Below, piece by piece: positions 8,012-15,986 of a DNA stretch of 44,757 bases. The first letter of the stretch is position 1. Each line of letters opens with the position of its first letter. The notes under the pieces are model-generated. The model ran no database searches. It had not been told where the DNA came from and saw nothing but the letters and a program-made list of their open reading frames with translations. Location: positions 1 to 44,757 of the forward strand of contig JAVBMC010000068.1 in the NCBI GenBank assembly GCA_031552845.1, in the 5' to 3' direction. This DNA is from JAVBMC01 sp031552845. Lineage in GTDB: Bacteria; Verrucomicrobiota; Kiritimatiellia; RFP12; DVOR01. A program made the position numbers and the translations under genes.

Positions 8012-9184
8012 ATGGCTAGCGGGTTCTATGATAAACTAGTTTCGCGCGTTGACCGCTTGGATGCGGGCAGCTTGCAAGCGCAGTTTGCCCGCCTCGCCCA
8101 AGAGCGCGGTTTCCTTGAGACCATTTTTCAAGCGATTCAAGAGGGCATCATCGTCATTGATAAGGATGCGTGCTTGGTTTATGCCAATCATGCGGCGGAG
8201 CAGTTTGTCGGCTTTGAGTTCGACAAGCAACGCGGGCGCCCCGTCCAGCGGTGGCTGCGTGACTGGGATTGGGAGGGCGTGGCTGACCTTGCCGCCGACC
8301 ATAAGAACGGCTGGAATAGAGTGGTGACGCGCGAGGTGGAGATCACCTACCCCACGCACCGTTTCATCAGTTTTTATGCGTTTCCTGTTCGCTCGACGCA
8401 GAATGCGGATGAGAATGAAACGGTGCTCATCTTACGCGATGTCACGCGCGAGCGCGCCAATGAAGAATCAACCATTGAGAGTGAGAAGATCAACGCCATC
8501 AAGTTGCTCGCTGCAGGCGTAGCCCACGAAATCGGCAACCCGTTAAACGCGTTGAATATTCATCTCCAGCTCCTGACGCGCGAGATTAAAAGCTTGCAGG
8601 ATACAGCATCGCGTGAGAATCTGGCTGAACTGGCCGGCGTTGCTTCTGCTGAGGTGGCGCGTCTTGATGCAATCATCTCGCAGTTCTTACAAGCGATTCG
8701 TCCTTCAAAGCCGGTATTGCAACCCGACCGCTTGGATGATGTCTTGCATGAGACGTTACGGGTGCTGCAAACTGATATTGAAAACCGCCAAATCAAAGTC
8801 GCACTGACCATTCAGGAAATGCTGCCCGAGGTGCCCATTGATCGGCAGCAGATGAAGCAGGTTTTCTTCAATCTCATCAAAAATGCAATGGATGCGACGG
8901 TGAACGGCGGGCAGATCGTTATTGATTGTGCCGCGGATGATGTATGGGTCACGGTTACAATTGCGGACACTGGCTGCGGTATTCCGCAGGAACAGTTGGG
9001 GCAGATATTTGAGCCCTATCACACAACCAAAAAGAATGGCAATGGCCTGGGGTTGATGATTGTGCAGCGTATCATTCAGGATCACGGCGGCGAGATTGAT
9101 GTCGTCAGCAAAGTGGATGAAGGAACGCGCATGACGCTTCGCCTACCGCGCGTTGAGCGACGCGTACGCCAGTTAAAAGGCTGA
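8012..9184 (+). CDS. PAS-domain sensor histidine kinase (NtrB/AtoS type), orphan
   Basis: A 390-residue soluble kinase without membrane segments. Residues about 32-150 form a PAS domain (FLETIFQAIQEGIIVIDKD, ending LILRDVTRER). The HisKA domain has AAGVAHEIGNPLNALN with phospho-acceptor His172. The ATPase domain has NLIKNAMDA (N box), DTGCGIP (G1), FEPYHTTKKNGNGLGL (F/G2). All kinase boxes are intact. No response regulator gene is adjacent, so its partner is elsewhere. The start is 15 nt after the toroid protein's stop without a clear Shine-Dalgarno site; the spacing still suggests one transcript. The signal sensed by the PAS domain is unknown. Confidence 0.88.
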   Translation: MASGFYDKLVSRVDRLDAGSLQAQFARLAQERGFLETIFQAIQEGIIVIDKDACLVYANHAAEQFVGFEFDKQRGRPVQRWLRDWDWEGVADLAADHKNGWNRVVTREVEITYPTHRFISFYAFPVRSTQNADENETVLILRDVTRERANEESTIESEKINAIKLLAAGVAHEIGNPLNALNIHLQLLTREIKSLQDTASRENLAELAGVASAEVARLDAIISQFLQAIRPSKPVLQPDRLDDVLHETLRVLQTDIENRQIKVALTIQEMLPEVPIDRQQMKQVFFNLIKNAMDATVNGGQIVIDCAADDVWVTVTIADTGCGIPQEQLGQIFEPYHTTKKNGNGLGLMIVQRIIQDHGGEIDVVSKVDEGTRMTLRLPRVERRVRQLKG

Positions 9185-9192
9185 GATGCGAC

Positions 9193-10047
9193 TTAGAGTG
9201 TGCGCAGAAAGTCGGCCAGTGCGCCTTGCCACTTCTGCATCGGCGGAAGATTATGCCGAGCCAGCGCAGTCTTTAATAAACGCGAGTTGGCCGGACGCGG
9301 CGCAGGACGCGGATATTCGGCGGTGGTGCAAGGCTGAACATCCGGTATCACAAACTCAGGATGGAGCGCTTGGTATTGCTTGAACAACTCAACCGCGAAA
9401 CCATGCCAAGTGGTTTCACCTTCGCACGTTAAATGAAATACTCCTGATAGTTCAGGGTGCAGTAAGATATTCTCAATGGCGGCACTCAGCGCGAAGGTGC
9501 TTGTGGGATTGCCGTGTTGGTCGTTCACCACTTTTAAGGTTGAGTGCGTCGCGGCAAGCTTTAGCATGGTGTGGACAAAACTGGGACCTCCGGGGCCGTA
9601 GAGCCATGCGGTGCGGCCAATCACCGCGTTGGGACACTCTTGCAGTATTGCCTGTTCTCCCGCTAACTTGCTCTTGCCATAGACAGTCTGTGGGGCGGGT
9701 GTGTCGGTTTCGGAGTAGGGCATTGACGCATCGCCCCGAAACACATAGTCTGTTGAGATAGCAATCAAGCGCACATTGTATTCGCGGGCTGCACTGGCGA
9801 TGTTTTTGCTGCCGATTTCATTCACGGCATAGGCAAGCTCTTGATTCGTCTCACATGCATCAACATTTGTAAAGGCGGCGCAGTGAATCATAGCATCTGG
9901 ACGTGTTGCCGCAAACAAACGCCTGATATCATCAAGACGGGTGATGTCGGTCTCCGGCAGGTCGGTGGAGATGAGTTCATGCCCTGCAAGACGTTGGCGG
10001 AGCGTCCGCCCGAGCATGCCGTTGGCGCCTGTGATTAGGATTTTCAT
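9193..10047 (-). CDS. rmlD: dTDP-4-dehydrorhamnose reductase
   Basis: Catalyses the last step of dTDP-L-rhamnose synthesis, NAD(P)H-dependent reduction of dTDP-4-keto-rhamnose, in the cytoplasm. At 284 residues it has the usual length. The Rossmann motif is TGANGMLG (7-14); the catalytic pair is the YGKSK motif (about 142-146), preceded by STDYVF. FVHTMLKLA and the HLTCEGETTWHGFA segment near the C-terminus are family hallmarks. It starts 3 nt after rmlC on the same strand and converges with the kinase gene, leaving only 8 nt between their ends. rmlA and rmlB are not in the window. Confidence 0.92.
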   Translation of the reverse strand: MKILITGANGMLGRTLRQRLAGHELISTDLPETDITRLDDIRRLFAATRPDAMIHCAAFTNVDACETNQELAYAVNEIGSKNIASAAREYNVRLIAISTDYVFRGDASMPYSETDTPAPQTVYGKSKLAGEQAILQECPNAVIGRTAWLYGPGGPSFVHTMLKLAATHSTLKVVNDQHGNPTSTFALSAAIENILLHPELSGVFHLTCEGETTWHGFAVELFKQYQALHPEFVIPDVQPCTTAEYPRPAPRPANSRLLKTALARHNLPPMQKWQGALADFLRTL

Positions 10048-10050
10048 GGC

Positions 10051-10596
10051 TTAGAATGTTTCTGCGGTGGCAAGCAGAGCGCCTCGCAGATCTTTCTCGG
10101 AGAGGAGGTGTTCGCTTGCCGGTAGCGGCCACTCAATCTTGAGGGCGGGGTCGTCATAGCGGATGCTGCGCTCGTGGGCAGGCGCGTAGGTGTTGTCGCA
10201 TTTGTAGGTGAAGACGGTGTCGTCCTGCAAGACGAGGAATCCATGCGCGAAGCCGCGGGGGATGTAGAACATGCGCTTGTTCTCTGCGCTGAGTTCTATT
10301 CCATAGTGTCGGCCGAAGGTCGGGGAGCCCTTGCGCAGATCTACGGCAACGTCGTAGACGGCACCGGCGGTCACGCGCACGAGCTTGGCTTGCGCATAGG
10401 GCGGGAGCTGGTAATGCAACCCGCGCAGGACGCCACGTTTGGACTTCGATTCGTTGTCTTGGATAAAATCTGCTACGATGCCGTGCTGCGCGAGGATATC
10501 TTTACGATACGTCTCCATGAAATATCCGCGAGCATCTCCATGGACTTTAGGCTCGATGATCAGCACGCCCTCAAGCGGTGTCGTGATTACATTCAT
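10051..10596 (-). CDS. rmlC: dTDP-4-dehydrorhamnose 3,5-epimerase
   Basis: Epimerises C3 and C5 of dTDP-4-keto-6-deoxyglucose before RmlD reduces it. The ATG at 10596 gives 181 residues, the family's usual size; longer versions would extend into the overlapping membrane-protein gene. Cupin features are clear: HGDARGYFMETYR near residue 20, the catalytic RGLHYQ motif (about 60), DVAVDLRKGSPTFG, and the FAHGFLVL motif (about 120). The start overlaps the upstream stop as ATGA, implying translational coupling in the GT4-membrane protein-rmlC-rmlD operon. Confidence 0.93.
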   Translation of the reverse strand: MNVITTPLEGVLIIEPKVHGDARGYFMETYRKDILAQHGIVADFIQDNESKSKRGVLRGLHYQLPPYAQAKLVRVTAGAVYDVAVDLRKGSPTFGRHYGIELSAENKRMFYIPRGFAHGFLVLQDDTVFTYKCDNTYAPAHERSIRYDDPALKIEWPLPASEHLLSEKDLRGALLATAETF

Positions 10597-11147
10597 GCGC
10601 TGATTTGTGTTGCGGTGACGAAGAATAGAGCCGAGAGCGTCAGGAATACCGGTGCCACACAGCGCAAGCGGCGTGTATCGGCTGCCAGCCAGAAGAGCGC
10701 ATTGCGGTGGTGCCACGGGTAGAGCATGATGTCCATGCCCAGCACAGCCATGATATAAGAAAACGTGATAGGGATGAGCCTGAAAGCGGATGGGTCGGCG
10801 CGCATGGAGAGGATCAGTGGCATCGGGAAGAGCATCAGGATGCCCGCGATGGCGCGTGAGGTGAGTAGTTCTTTCAAGAATATCCACGTGAGTGCAATCA
10901 GTCCGATGGTGAGAAAGGGCAGATACTTCATGTAAGGCATCATGAAGTCCAAGCCCATCTCTTTAACCGCAAACGCCGCCCAAGCCCACGCGATGGCGGA
11001 GAGGATGCAGCCTGCGATCTGATTACGAGGCGCGGCTTTGAGCACGCGGGCGAGATGGGTTGGAATCAAGATGCACGCCAGTCCCTGACAAAGGGTGATG
11101 ATTCCGAGAAGGATACACCAGTGCGGTGCGGAGAGGAGAGTTGACAT
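10593..11147 (-). CDS. Multi-pass membrane protein of unknown function
   Basis: 184 residues with about five to six hydrophobic segments (near 10-30, 43-63, 73-92, 100-112, 123-140 and 160-182). No motif of a known transporter or ligase was recognised. The basic cluster DTRRLR lies between the last segments. It is encoded 2 nt after the GT4 gene and overlaps rmlC by 4 nt, so it belongs to a cell-surface glycan operon. A role in glycan lipid handling is possible only by context. Confidence 0.65.
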   Translation of the reverse strand: MSTLLSAPHWCILLGIITLCQGLACILIPTHLARVLKAAPRNQIAGCILSAIAWAWAAFAVKEMGLDFMMPYMKYLPFLTIGLIALTWIFLKELLTSRAIAGILMLFPMPLILSMRADPSAFRLIPITFSYIMAVLGMDIMLYPWHHRNALFWLAADTRRLRCVAPVFLTLSALFFVTATQISA

Positions 11148-11149
11148 GA

Positions 11150-12268
11150 TTAACTTTTTGTGGAGTGGAGCGATGAGGTATCGCCAAGAACTTCTTTGTA
11201 GACGCTGATGGTGCGTTGTGCCATCAAGGCGAGGGAGAAACGTTCGAACGCATCTTCGCGCAAGTGGCCGAACTGTGTTTGACGGGTCTGATAGATCTTA
11301 TCGGCAAGCTCGGCGCTGTCGCCGGGGGTGAAGAGATAACCGTTCTTACCCTCGCGGATAATGTCAATCGCTCCGCCATGCGCAGCCGCGACAACAGGAA
11401 GGTTCATCGCAAGCGCCTCCGTCATGCTGCGGCCGAATGCTTCAGGTGTGCCGACCGCGCAGGAGACGAGCAGGTTGGCGCAGGTATAGATTTCCGCGAC
11501 TTTGGCTTGGCTGCCGAGAAACTTGACATCGCTGCGCAAGCCTAAGATGACGGCCTTCTCCTTGAGGCTCTCCGCGTAGGCGGCATTTGCCGGAGCTACG
11601 CCGCCGGCGATCAGCACAAGCAGGTTGGGAATCCTTTCGCGCAGTTTGGCGGCGGCATCGAGCAGGGTGTCCAATCCCTTCCAGCGCGTGATACGTCCGA
11701 CAGCGAGAATCACATAACGTCCCGCTAACTCGTGCTCCTTTTTAAACTGTGCAATGAATTCGCTGTCTAACCGTTCAGGGCTGAAGCAGGCTGGGTCGAT
11801 GCCACGATGGACGAGGCGGATTTTCTGCGGGTCGACTTGATAGTGTTTTTGGATATGCTCCGCTACAGAGGTGCTCGGGCAGATGATCAACTTGCCGCGC
11901 GTCATGATCTTGCTGTAGCGGCTGACGCTGTTAAAACCATGAACCGTCGTCACGATAGGTTGGCGGGGACAGGCGAGTAAAACCAACCATCCCGGCACGC
12001 GGCTACGCACATGGATGATGTCGGGATTGATGCGCTTGAGCAGGCCACGCAGTTGCCACGCCCGCCATAACGCGGTGAAGGGGTTCTTAGACGCCACATC
12101 CAACAGTTCCACGCGGGCACCATCACGCTTCAGCTGCTCCACCAGCTTGCCGCCGCGCGTAATCACAGTATTCTGAATTCCGGCGGCCTGAAGCTCGCGG
12201 TTCAACTCCACCACGCCACGCTCCACGCCACCCTCATTCAGTGTCGGAATCAATTGCACAATATGCAT
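11150..12268 (-). CDS. Family 4 glycosyltransferase (GT-B fold)
   Basis: 372 residues. The N-terminal Rossmann domain opens with HIVQLIPTLNEGGVERGV, a typical GT4 start; DIIHVRSRVPGW and TTVHGF follow. The C-terminal nucleotide-sugar domain has AVGRITRWKGLDTLLDA (about 193-209), KFLGSQAKVAEIYTCANLLV, and the E-x7-E region TPEAFGRSMTEALAMNLPVV (about 281-300). It is probably a cytoplasmic or peripheral membrane enzyme building an envelope glycan; neighbouring rmlC and rmlD suggest that rhamnose is in the product. It leads a four-gene operon. The ATG sits 8 nt behind a strong -10 box, so its mRNA is likely leaderless. Confidence 0.88.
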   Translation of the reverse strand: MHIVQLIPTLNEGGVERGVVELNRELQAAGIQNTVITRGGKLVEQLKRDGARVELLDVASKNPFTALWRAWQLRGLLKRINPDIIHVRSRVPGWLVLLACPRQPIVTTVHGFNSVSRYSKIMTRGKLIICPSTSVAEHIQKHYQVDPQKIRLVHRGIDPACFSPERLDSEFIAQFKKEHELAGRYVILAVGRITRWKGLDTLLDAAAKLRERIPNLLVLIAGGVAPANAAYAESLKEKAVILGLRSDVKFLGSQAKVAEIYTCANLLVSCAVGTPEAFGRSMTEALAMNLPVVAAAHGGAIDIIREGKNGYLFTPGDSAELADKIYQTRQTQFGHLREDAFERFSLALMAQRTISVYKEVLGDTSSLHSTKS

Positions 12269-12276
12269 GCCTGTGA

Positions 12277-12305
12277 ATTATAACCGAAACCAACACCAAA
12301 GGCAA
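12277..12305 (-). promoter_or_regulatory. Promoter of the GT4-rmlCD operon (leaderless type)
   Basis: On the minus strand: -35 TTGCCT (12300-12305), 17-nt spacer, -10 TATAAT (12277-12282). The ATG begins only 8 nt after the -10 box, so transcription should start at or within two bases of the start codon. Confidence 0.65.
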
Positions 12306-12534
12306 ACCTCTCCGCCTCTATCGCAAAACAAATATTCCAAATAGCCTGTTACTGACGCTTCAGGTAAAATTTTATCGGGTAGAGGTAGAAGAGTAAAACC
12401 CAGTTGTTATAAGAACTACGTAGCGGAGCCATACAGGTTTGATGGGGGTGGCTGTTGTGGGAGTGGGGCGGGGTAATTGGGCGTATTTTAAAAGGTGACG
12501 GCATTGTTTTTTGATAGGCTTGGGTGTGTGCGTT

Positions 12535-12543
12535 TGGTATAAT
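12535..12543 (+). promoter_or_regulatory. Extended -10 promoter of mcsA (leaderless type)
   Basis: TGGTATAAT is an extended -10 (TGnTATAAT). No good -35 is at the usual distance. The mcsA ATG starts 9 nt downstream, with no Shine-Dalgarno site, which fits a leaderless transcript. The 284 bp between this gene and the divergent GT4 gene hold nothing else recognisable. Confidence 0.55.
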
Positions 12544-12552
12544 CGGCGTGCT

Positions 12553-13023
12553 ATGAAATGCGAGATTTGCAATAAGGTTGATGCAGAGGTCGTGCATTAT
12601 CGGGAATTGGACGATCGGCGCCAGGAAATGTATGTCTGCAGGGCATGCCGGGCGAAGGAATTGGGCGAGCCGTTGTCGGCGTCGCAATTGGCGTCGGATG
12701 TCGTAGATGTGATGCGTTCGGCAGGGCTGCCGATGAATGTGGTTTTTGATGCGGCGATTAAGCCGCCACCGGATGTGGCGGATATTGATGTGCGGCAGAT
12801 TGAGGCCCGGCTTGGGGCGTTGCCGGATTTTATGGAGTTGAAGTGCCCAACGTGCGGGACGAATGCGTTGCATTGTTTGCATAATAACCGGGGGCGTTTG
12901 GGTTGTGCGGAGTGTTATGTGACGTTTGGCGAGCTGCTGCGGCAGTTTGTTTTGAAGGCGTCCCAGCCGGGGACGAAGCATATTGGGCATCGTCCCCGAA
13001 AGGAGGGCGAAGGTGGCTCGTAG
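12553..13023 (+). CDS. mcsA: McsA-like zinc-binding activator of protein arginine kinase
   Basis: 156 residues from the ATG at 12553. It has the four paired-cysteine elements of McsA: CEIC (residues 3-6), CRAC (about 31-34), CPTC (about 99-102) and LGCAECY (about 119-124), likely binding two zinc ions. The segment RGRLGCAECYVTFGELLRQF and the following KHIGH match McsA closely. The C-terminal UVR helix pair of Firmicutes McsA is missing; the protein stops soon after KHIGHRPRKEG. It overlaps mcsB by 11 nt. McsA normally binds and activates McsB; the same pairing is expected here. Confidence 0.85.
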   Translation: MKCEICNKVDAEVVHYRELDDRRQEMYVCRACRAKELGEPLSASQLASDVVDVMRSAGLPMNVVFDAAIKPPPDVADIDVRQIEARLGALPDFMELKCPTCGTNALHCLHNNRGRLGCAECYVTFGELLRQFVLKASQPGTKHIGHRPRKEGEGGS

Positions 13024-14092
13024 AAAATCATCATTGAAGATGTCTGCCGAGCAGTATGGACAGATTGCGTTATCGAGTCGGGTGCGGCTGGCGCGTAATC
13101 TGCGGGGGTATATGTTCCCTGGGCGTGCGAAGCCGGTGGATCTTGAGGCTGTGTTTTCGGTGACGTCGAATGCGTTGAAGGAGCTGAAGTTTGACGTTAC
13201 GCGTATTGACGAACTGGAGGGTTTTTTTGACGATGTCCGCCTGGTTGAGGAGCATGTAATCAGCGAGGATCTGTTGGGGACGGGGGATGAAGGCGGAGCG
13301 TTTGGCGTGAAGCCGGGGACCGGGCTGTCTGTGCTGATTAATGAAGAGGATCATGTGCGGATTCAGTCGATTGAGCCGGGGTTCTGTCTCGACAAATGTT
13401 TGCAAGAGGCGCTGGCGTTGGATGATTTGCTCAGCCCGAAGCTGGATTTTGCGTTCTCGGAGGAGCTGGGGTATTTGACGGCGTGTCCGAGTAATGTGGG
13501 TACCGGGCTGCGGGCGAGCGTGATGGTGCATCTGTCGGGATTGCACGTGATGAATTGGCTGAAGCCGTCGTTGGCGGGCATCAGCCGGCTGCGTTTGAAT
13601 GTACGGGGGATGCTGGGGGAAAACTCGGAGCAGGTGGGGCAGATTTATCAGATTTCTAACCGCGAGACGCTGGGCGTGACAGAGGCGGCGATTGTTTCGC
13701 GCGTGTCGCGCTTGATTGATGCGTTGATTCTGCGTGAGCATGCTGCCCGGCAGATTTTGGTGACGACGGAGCGTACGCGTTTGAAGGATGCGGTGATTCG
13801 TGCGTTGTCGGTTTTGCTGAATGCGTTTCATTTCTGGAGCTGCGATGAGGCGGTTGATTTGCTGTATACCGTACGCTTGGGGGTGGTCTTGGGCGTGTTG
13901 AAGAATATCACGATTGAGCAGATTGACGGAATTATCCTCAACACGCAATCGGGGCATATGCCGATTGTTGACGGGAAGTTCCCGAAGGATAAGCGCGGTT
14001 TGGATAAGCATCCCGCCGCCGTGGTGGTGCAAGAGGCTTTTGAGAAGCTGGGTTATTACAAGGGACGCCTCGATACCTTCTTTATCGATTAG
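13013..14092 (+). CDS. mcsB: Protein arginine kinase McsB
   Basis: The GTG at 13013 was chosen because AGGAGG lies 6 nt upstream; the first in-frame codon farther up lacks such a site. The 359-residue protein is a guanido phosphotransferase: SSRVRLARNLRGYMFP (about 21-36, ATP contacts), the substrate loop INEEDHVRIQSIEPG (about 109-123), and TACPSNVGTGLRASVMVHL with the conserved active-site Cys (about 158). These proteins phosphorylate arginines on other proteins and mark them for ClpCP degradation in Firmicutes. I see no RDxxRA phosphoarginine-binding motif near the C-terminus. ctsR and clpC are not neighbours. Confidence 0.9.
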   Translation: MARRKSSLKMSAEQYGQIALSSRVRLARNLRGYMFPGRAKPVDLEAVFSVTSNALKELKFDVTRIDELEGFFDDVRLVEEHVISEDLLGTGDEGGAFGVKPGTGLSVLINEEDHVRIQSIEPGFCLDKCLQEALALDDLLSPKLDFAFSEELGYLTACPSNVGTGLRASVMVHLSGLHVMNWLKPSLAGISRLRLNVRGMLGENSEQVGQIYQISNRETLGVTEAAIVSRVSRLIDALILREHAARQILVTTERTRLKDAVIRALSVLLNAFHFWSCDEAVDLLYTVRLGVVLGVLKNITIEQIDGIILNTQSGHMPIVDGKFPKDKRGLDKHPAAVVVQEAFEKLGYYKGRLDTFFID

Positions 14093-14127
14093 GTTTGCGG
14101 ACGGGCGTCGGGCAGACGGAACAAGTT

Positions 14128-15177
14128 ATGCAATTTCAAAACTATTTTGCCTTTCTTCTTCTGATTCCGTGGGCGTTGGCTGCGTGGCGGTTGCTGCGAC
14201 GCAGTACGCAGGGCGGGTTAATCTTTGCGCCGGCATCGCACCGGCTGCCGGTTAAAACCGCGGGCTGGCGGGCTATTTTGGCAGATGCGCTGCCGTTTAT
14301 ATTTCTGTTGGGCCTGTTGCTGTTGATTGTGGCGGCGGCGCGTCCGCGTACGCAGCTCTCCAAGGTAAATCGCAACCTCGACGCGATTGCCATTGAAATG
14401 GTGGTGGACGTTTCGGGGTCGATGGAGGCGTTGGATTTGTCGGAGCGTTCACCCTCTGGCGAGGAGAAGTTGCAGACGCGTCTGGATGTGGTGAAGGATA
14501 CATTTGCTGCGTTTATCAAGGAGCGTTCGGATGATTTGATTGGACTGGTGACGTTTGGGGGATATGCCTCGACGCGCAGTCCGCTGACCGCAGATCATGA
14601 GGCGTTGCTGTTGACGTTGAAGGGCGTGGAGATTCCGTCGCAGAAGCTTGATGCACAGGGACGGCCGGTCTCCGATGATGAGCTGCTGACTGCGATTGGC
14701 GATGGGCTTTCGACGGCGTTAGCCCGTGTGGTGGATGCTGAGCCGAAGACGAAGATTGTGGTGCTGCTGTCGGATGGCGAATCCAACACCGGCATCATTA
14801 CGCCCATGCAGGCGGCGGATGCGGCGAAGAAGCTGAAGATCAAGGTTTACACTATTTGCATCGGCAAGAGCGGCGTGGCGCCATTCCGCACACGTGATAT
14901 TTTCGGACGTGAGACAATTGCGCAGGCGCGGGTTAATGTAGATGAGGCGACGTTGCGGAAGATTGCGGAGACGACCGGCGGAGAATATTACAACATCCTC
15001 TCGCCGGACGCACTGAAACAGGCGCTGGCGGCGATTAACCAGCTCGAGACCACGCGCGTGCAGCGGGAAGTGTATCACCACTATAATGAAAACTTCCTGC
15101 CGTGGCTGACGGTTGGCGCAGGACTGGCCGTGCTGGCACTGCTGCTCAATGTCAGCCTATTGCGCCGCACAGTGTAG
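14128..15177 (+). CDS. BatA-like VWA-domain membrane protein
   Basis: The ATG at 14128 (MQFQNYFAFLLLIPWALAAW) starts a membrane segment directly; a TTG at 14095 is an unlikely alternative. Two N-terminal membrane segments (about 5-22 and 48-70) precede a von Willebrand A domain (about 85-290) with an intact metal site: DVSGSME, TFGG with a Thr nearby, and LLSDGESNTG. A last membrane helix is at about 321-343. This is the layout of Bat (aerotolerance) proteins, which usually sit with a MoxR ATPase and other Bat genes; none is here. It begins 35 nt after mcsB, so co-transcription is possible. Confidence 0.8.
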   Translation: MQFQNYFAFLLLIPWALAAWRLLRRSTQGGLIFAPASHRLPVKTAGWRAILADALPFIFLLGLLLLIVAAARPRTQLSKVNRNLDAIAIEMVVDVSGSMEALDLSERSPSGEEKLQTRLDVVKDTFAAFIKERSDDLIGLVTFGGYASTRSPLTADHEALLLTLKGVEIPSQKLDAQGRPVSDDELLTAIGDGLSTALARVVDAEPKTKIVVLLSDGESNTGIITPMQAADAAKKLKIKVYTICIGKSGVAPFRTRDIFGRETIAQARVNVDEATLRKIAETTGGEYYNILSPDALKQALAAINQLETTRVQREVYHHYNENFLPWLTVGAGLAVLALLLNVSLLRRTV

Positions 15178-15189
15178 ACCGGCTTCCGC

Positions 15190-15981
15190 TTAGAATTGTA
15201 TCAAGCGGCGGGCGTTGCCTTCAAATATCAATTGCTTTTGCTCGTCAGTCAACTCGTAGGTGTTGAGCGCCTCTATGTTGCGGCCTGCATTGCCCCATGG
15301 AACGTCGCTTGCAAATAACACTTTGTCGGCACCGTGGTTGGCAATCATGCGTTTCATTTGCTCGGGAGGCGTGTATTCGACGCTCATGGAGATGTCAATG
15401 TAGACGTTGGTGCCGATGAGCGCTTCCTCTGCTTCGTCCGGCATCCGACAGCCGCCCATATGCGCGGCAATCATCGTGAGCTCAGGGTAGCGGTCGGCGA
15501 CTTCACGGATCATGCGCGGTGTGGCATGCACAACTTGCGGAGAGAAAGGGTCGTTGCCTGCATGGATCATCAGCGGTAGGCCTTCTTCAATGACCTTCTC
15601 GTAAAACGCAAAGTGCTGCGGGTCGTTGAAGAAGAAGTTCTGGTAGTCTGGATGGAGCTTCACGCCCTTGAGCCCTAGGTCACGGATGTGTTTGATTTCA
15701 TTATAGCAGTCCGCCGCGCCGGGATAGGCGGAGCCAAAACAGACGAGCTCGGCATTCGCGGCTTGAACATCGCGCGCCCAGAGGTTGATGCCTTGCTGTT
15801 GTTCGGGTTTAGTGGCAACGGGCATGATGGCGCCTTGCGTGATGCCGTAGTGCTGCATGTAGTCGAGGAGGCCTTTGACGGTGCCATCGGTCTGCGGCTG
15901 GAGCTTGGCGACTTGTGAGAGCTTGGCGATGGCACGCTCGGCAATGGCATCGGGGAATGCGTGGAGATGGAAGTCTATCAT
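15190..15981 (-). CDS. Metal-dependent amidohydrolase (TIM-barrel)
   Basis: The ATG at 15981 gives MIDFHLHAFPD, the usual opening of amidohydrolase-2 proteins with the HxH metal motif at residues 5-7; the upstream extension runs into the ettA gene. The 263 residues carry GLKGVKLHPDYQ (about 104), PLMIHAGND (about 133), IAAHMGG (about 168) and the catalytic-Asp motif LFASDVPWG (about 225). The substrate is unknown; the family includes decarboxylases, lactonases and amidases. The start is 5 nt after the ettA stop, so it is the third gene of a trmL-ettA-amidohydrolase operon. Confidence 0.82.
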   Translation of the reverse strand: MIDFHLHAFPDAIAERAIAKLSQVAKLQPQTDGTVKGLLDYMQHYGITQGAIMPVATKPEQQQGINLWARDVQAANAELVCFGSAYPGAADCYNEIKHIRDLGLKGVKLHPDYQNFFFNDPQHFAFYEKVIEEGLPLMIHAGNDPFSPQVVHATPRMIREVADRYPELTMIAAHMGGCRMPDEAEEALIGTNVYIDISMSVEYTPPEQMKRMIANHGADKVLFASDVPWGNAGRNIEALNTYELTDEQKQLIFEGNARRLIQF

Positions 15982-15986
15982 AGCTA

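Noticed and set aside
12349..14032. Minus-strand ORFs opposite mcsA and mcsB
   Set aside because: They are rich in Arg, Gln and His without motifs and are antisense to well-supported genes.
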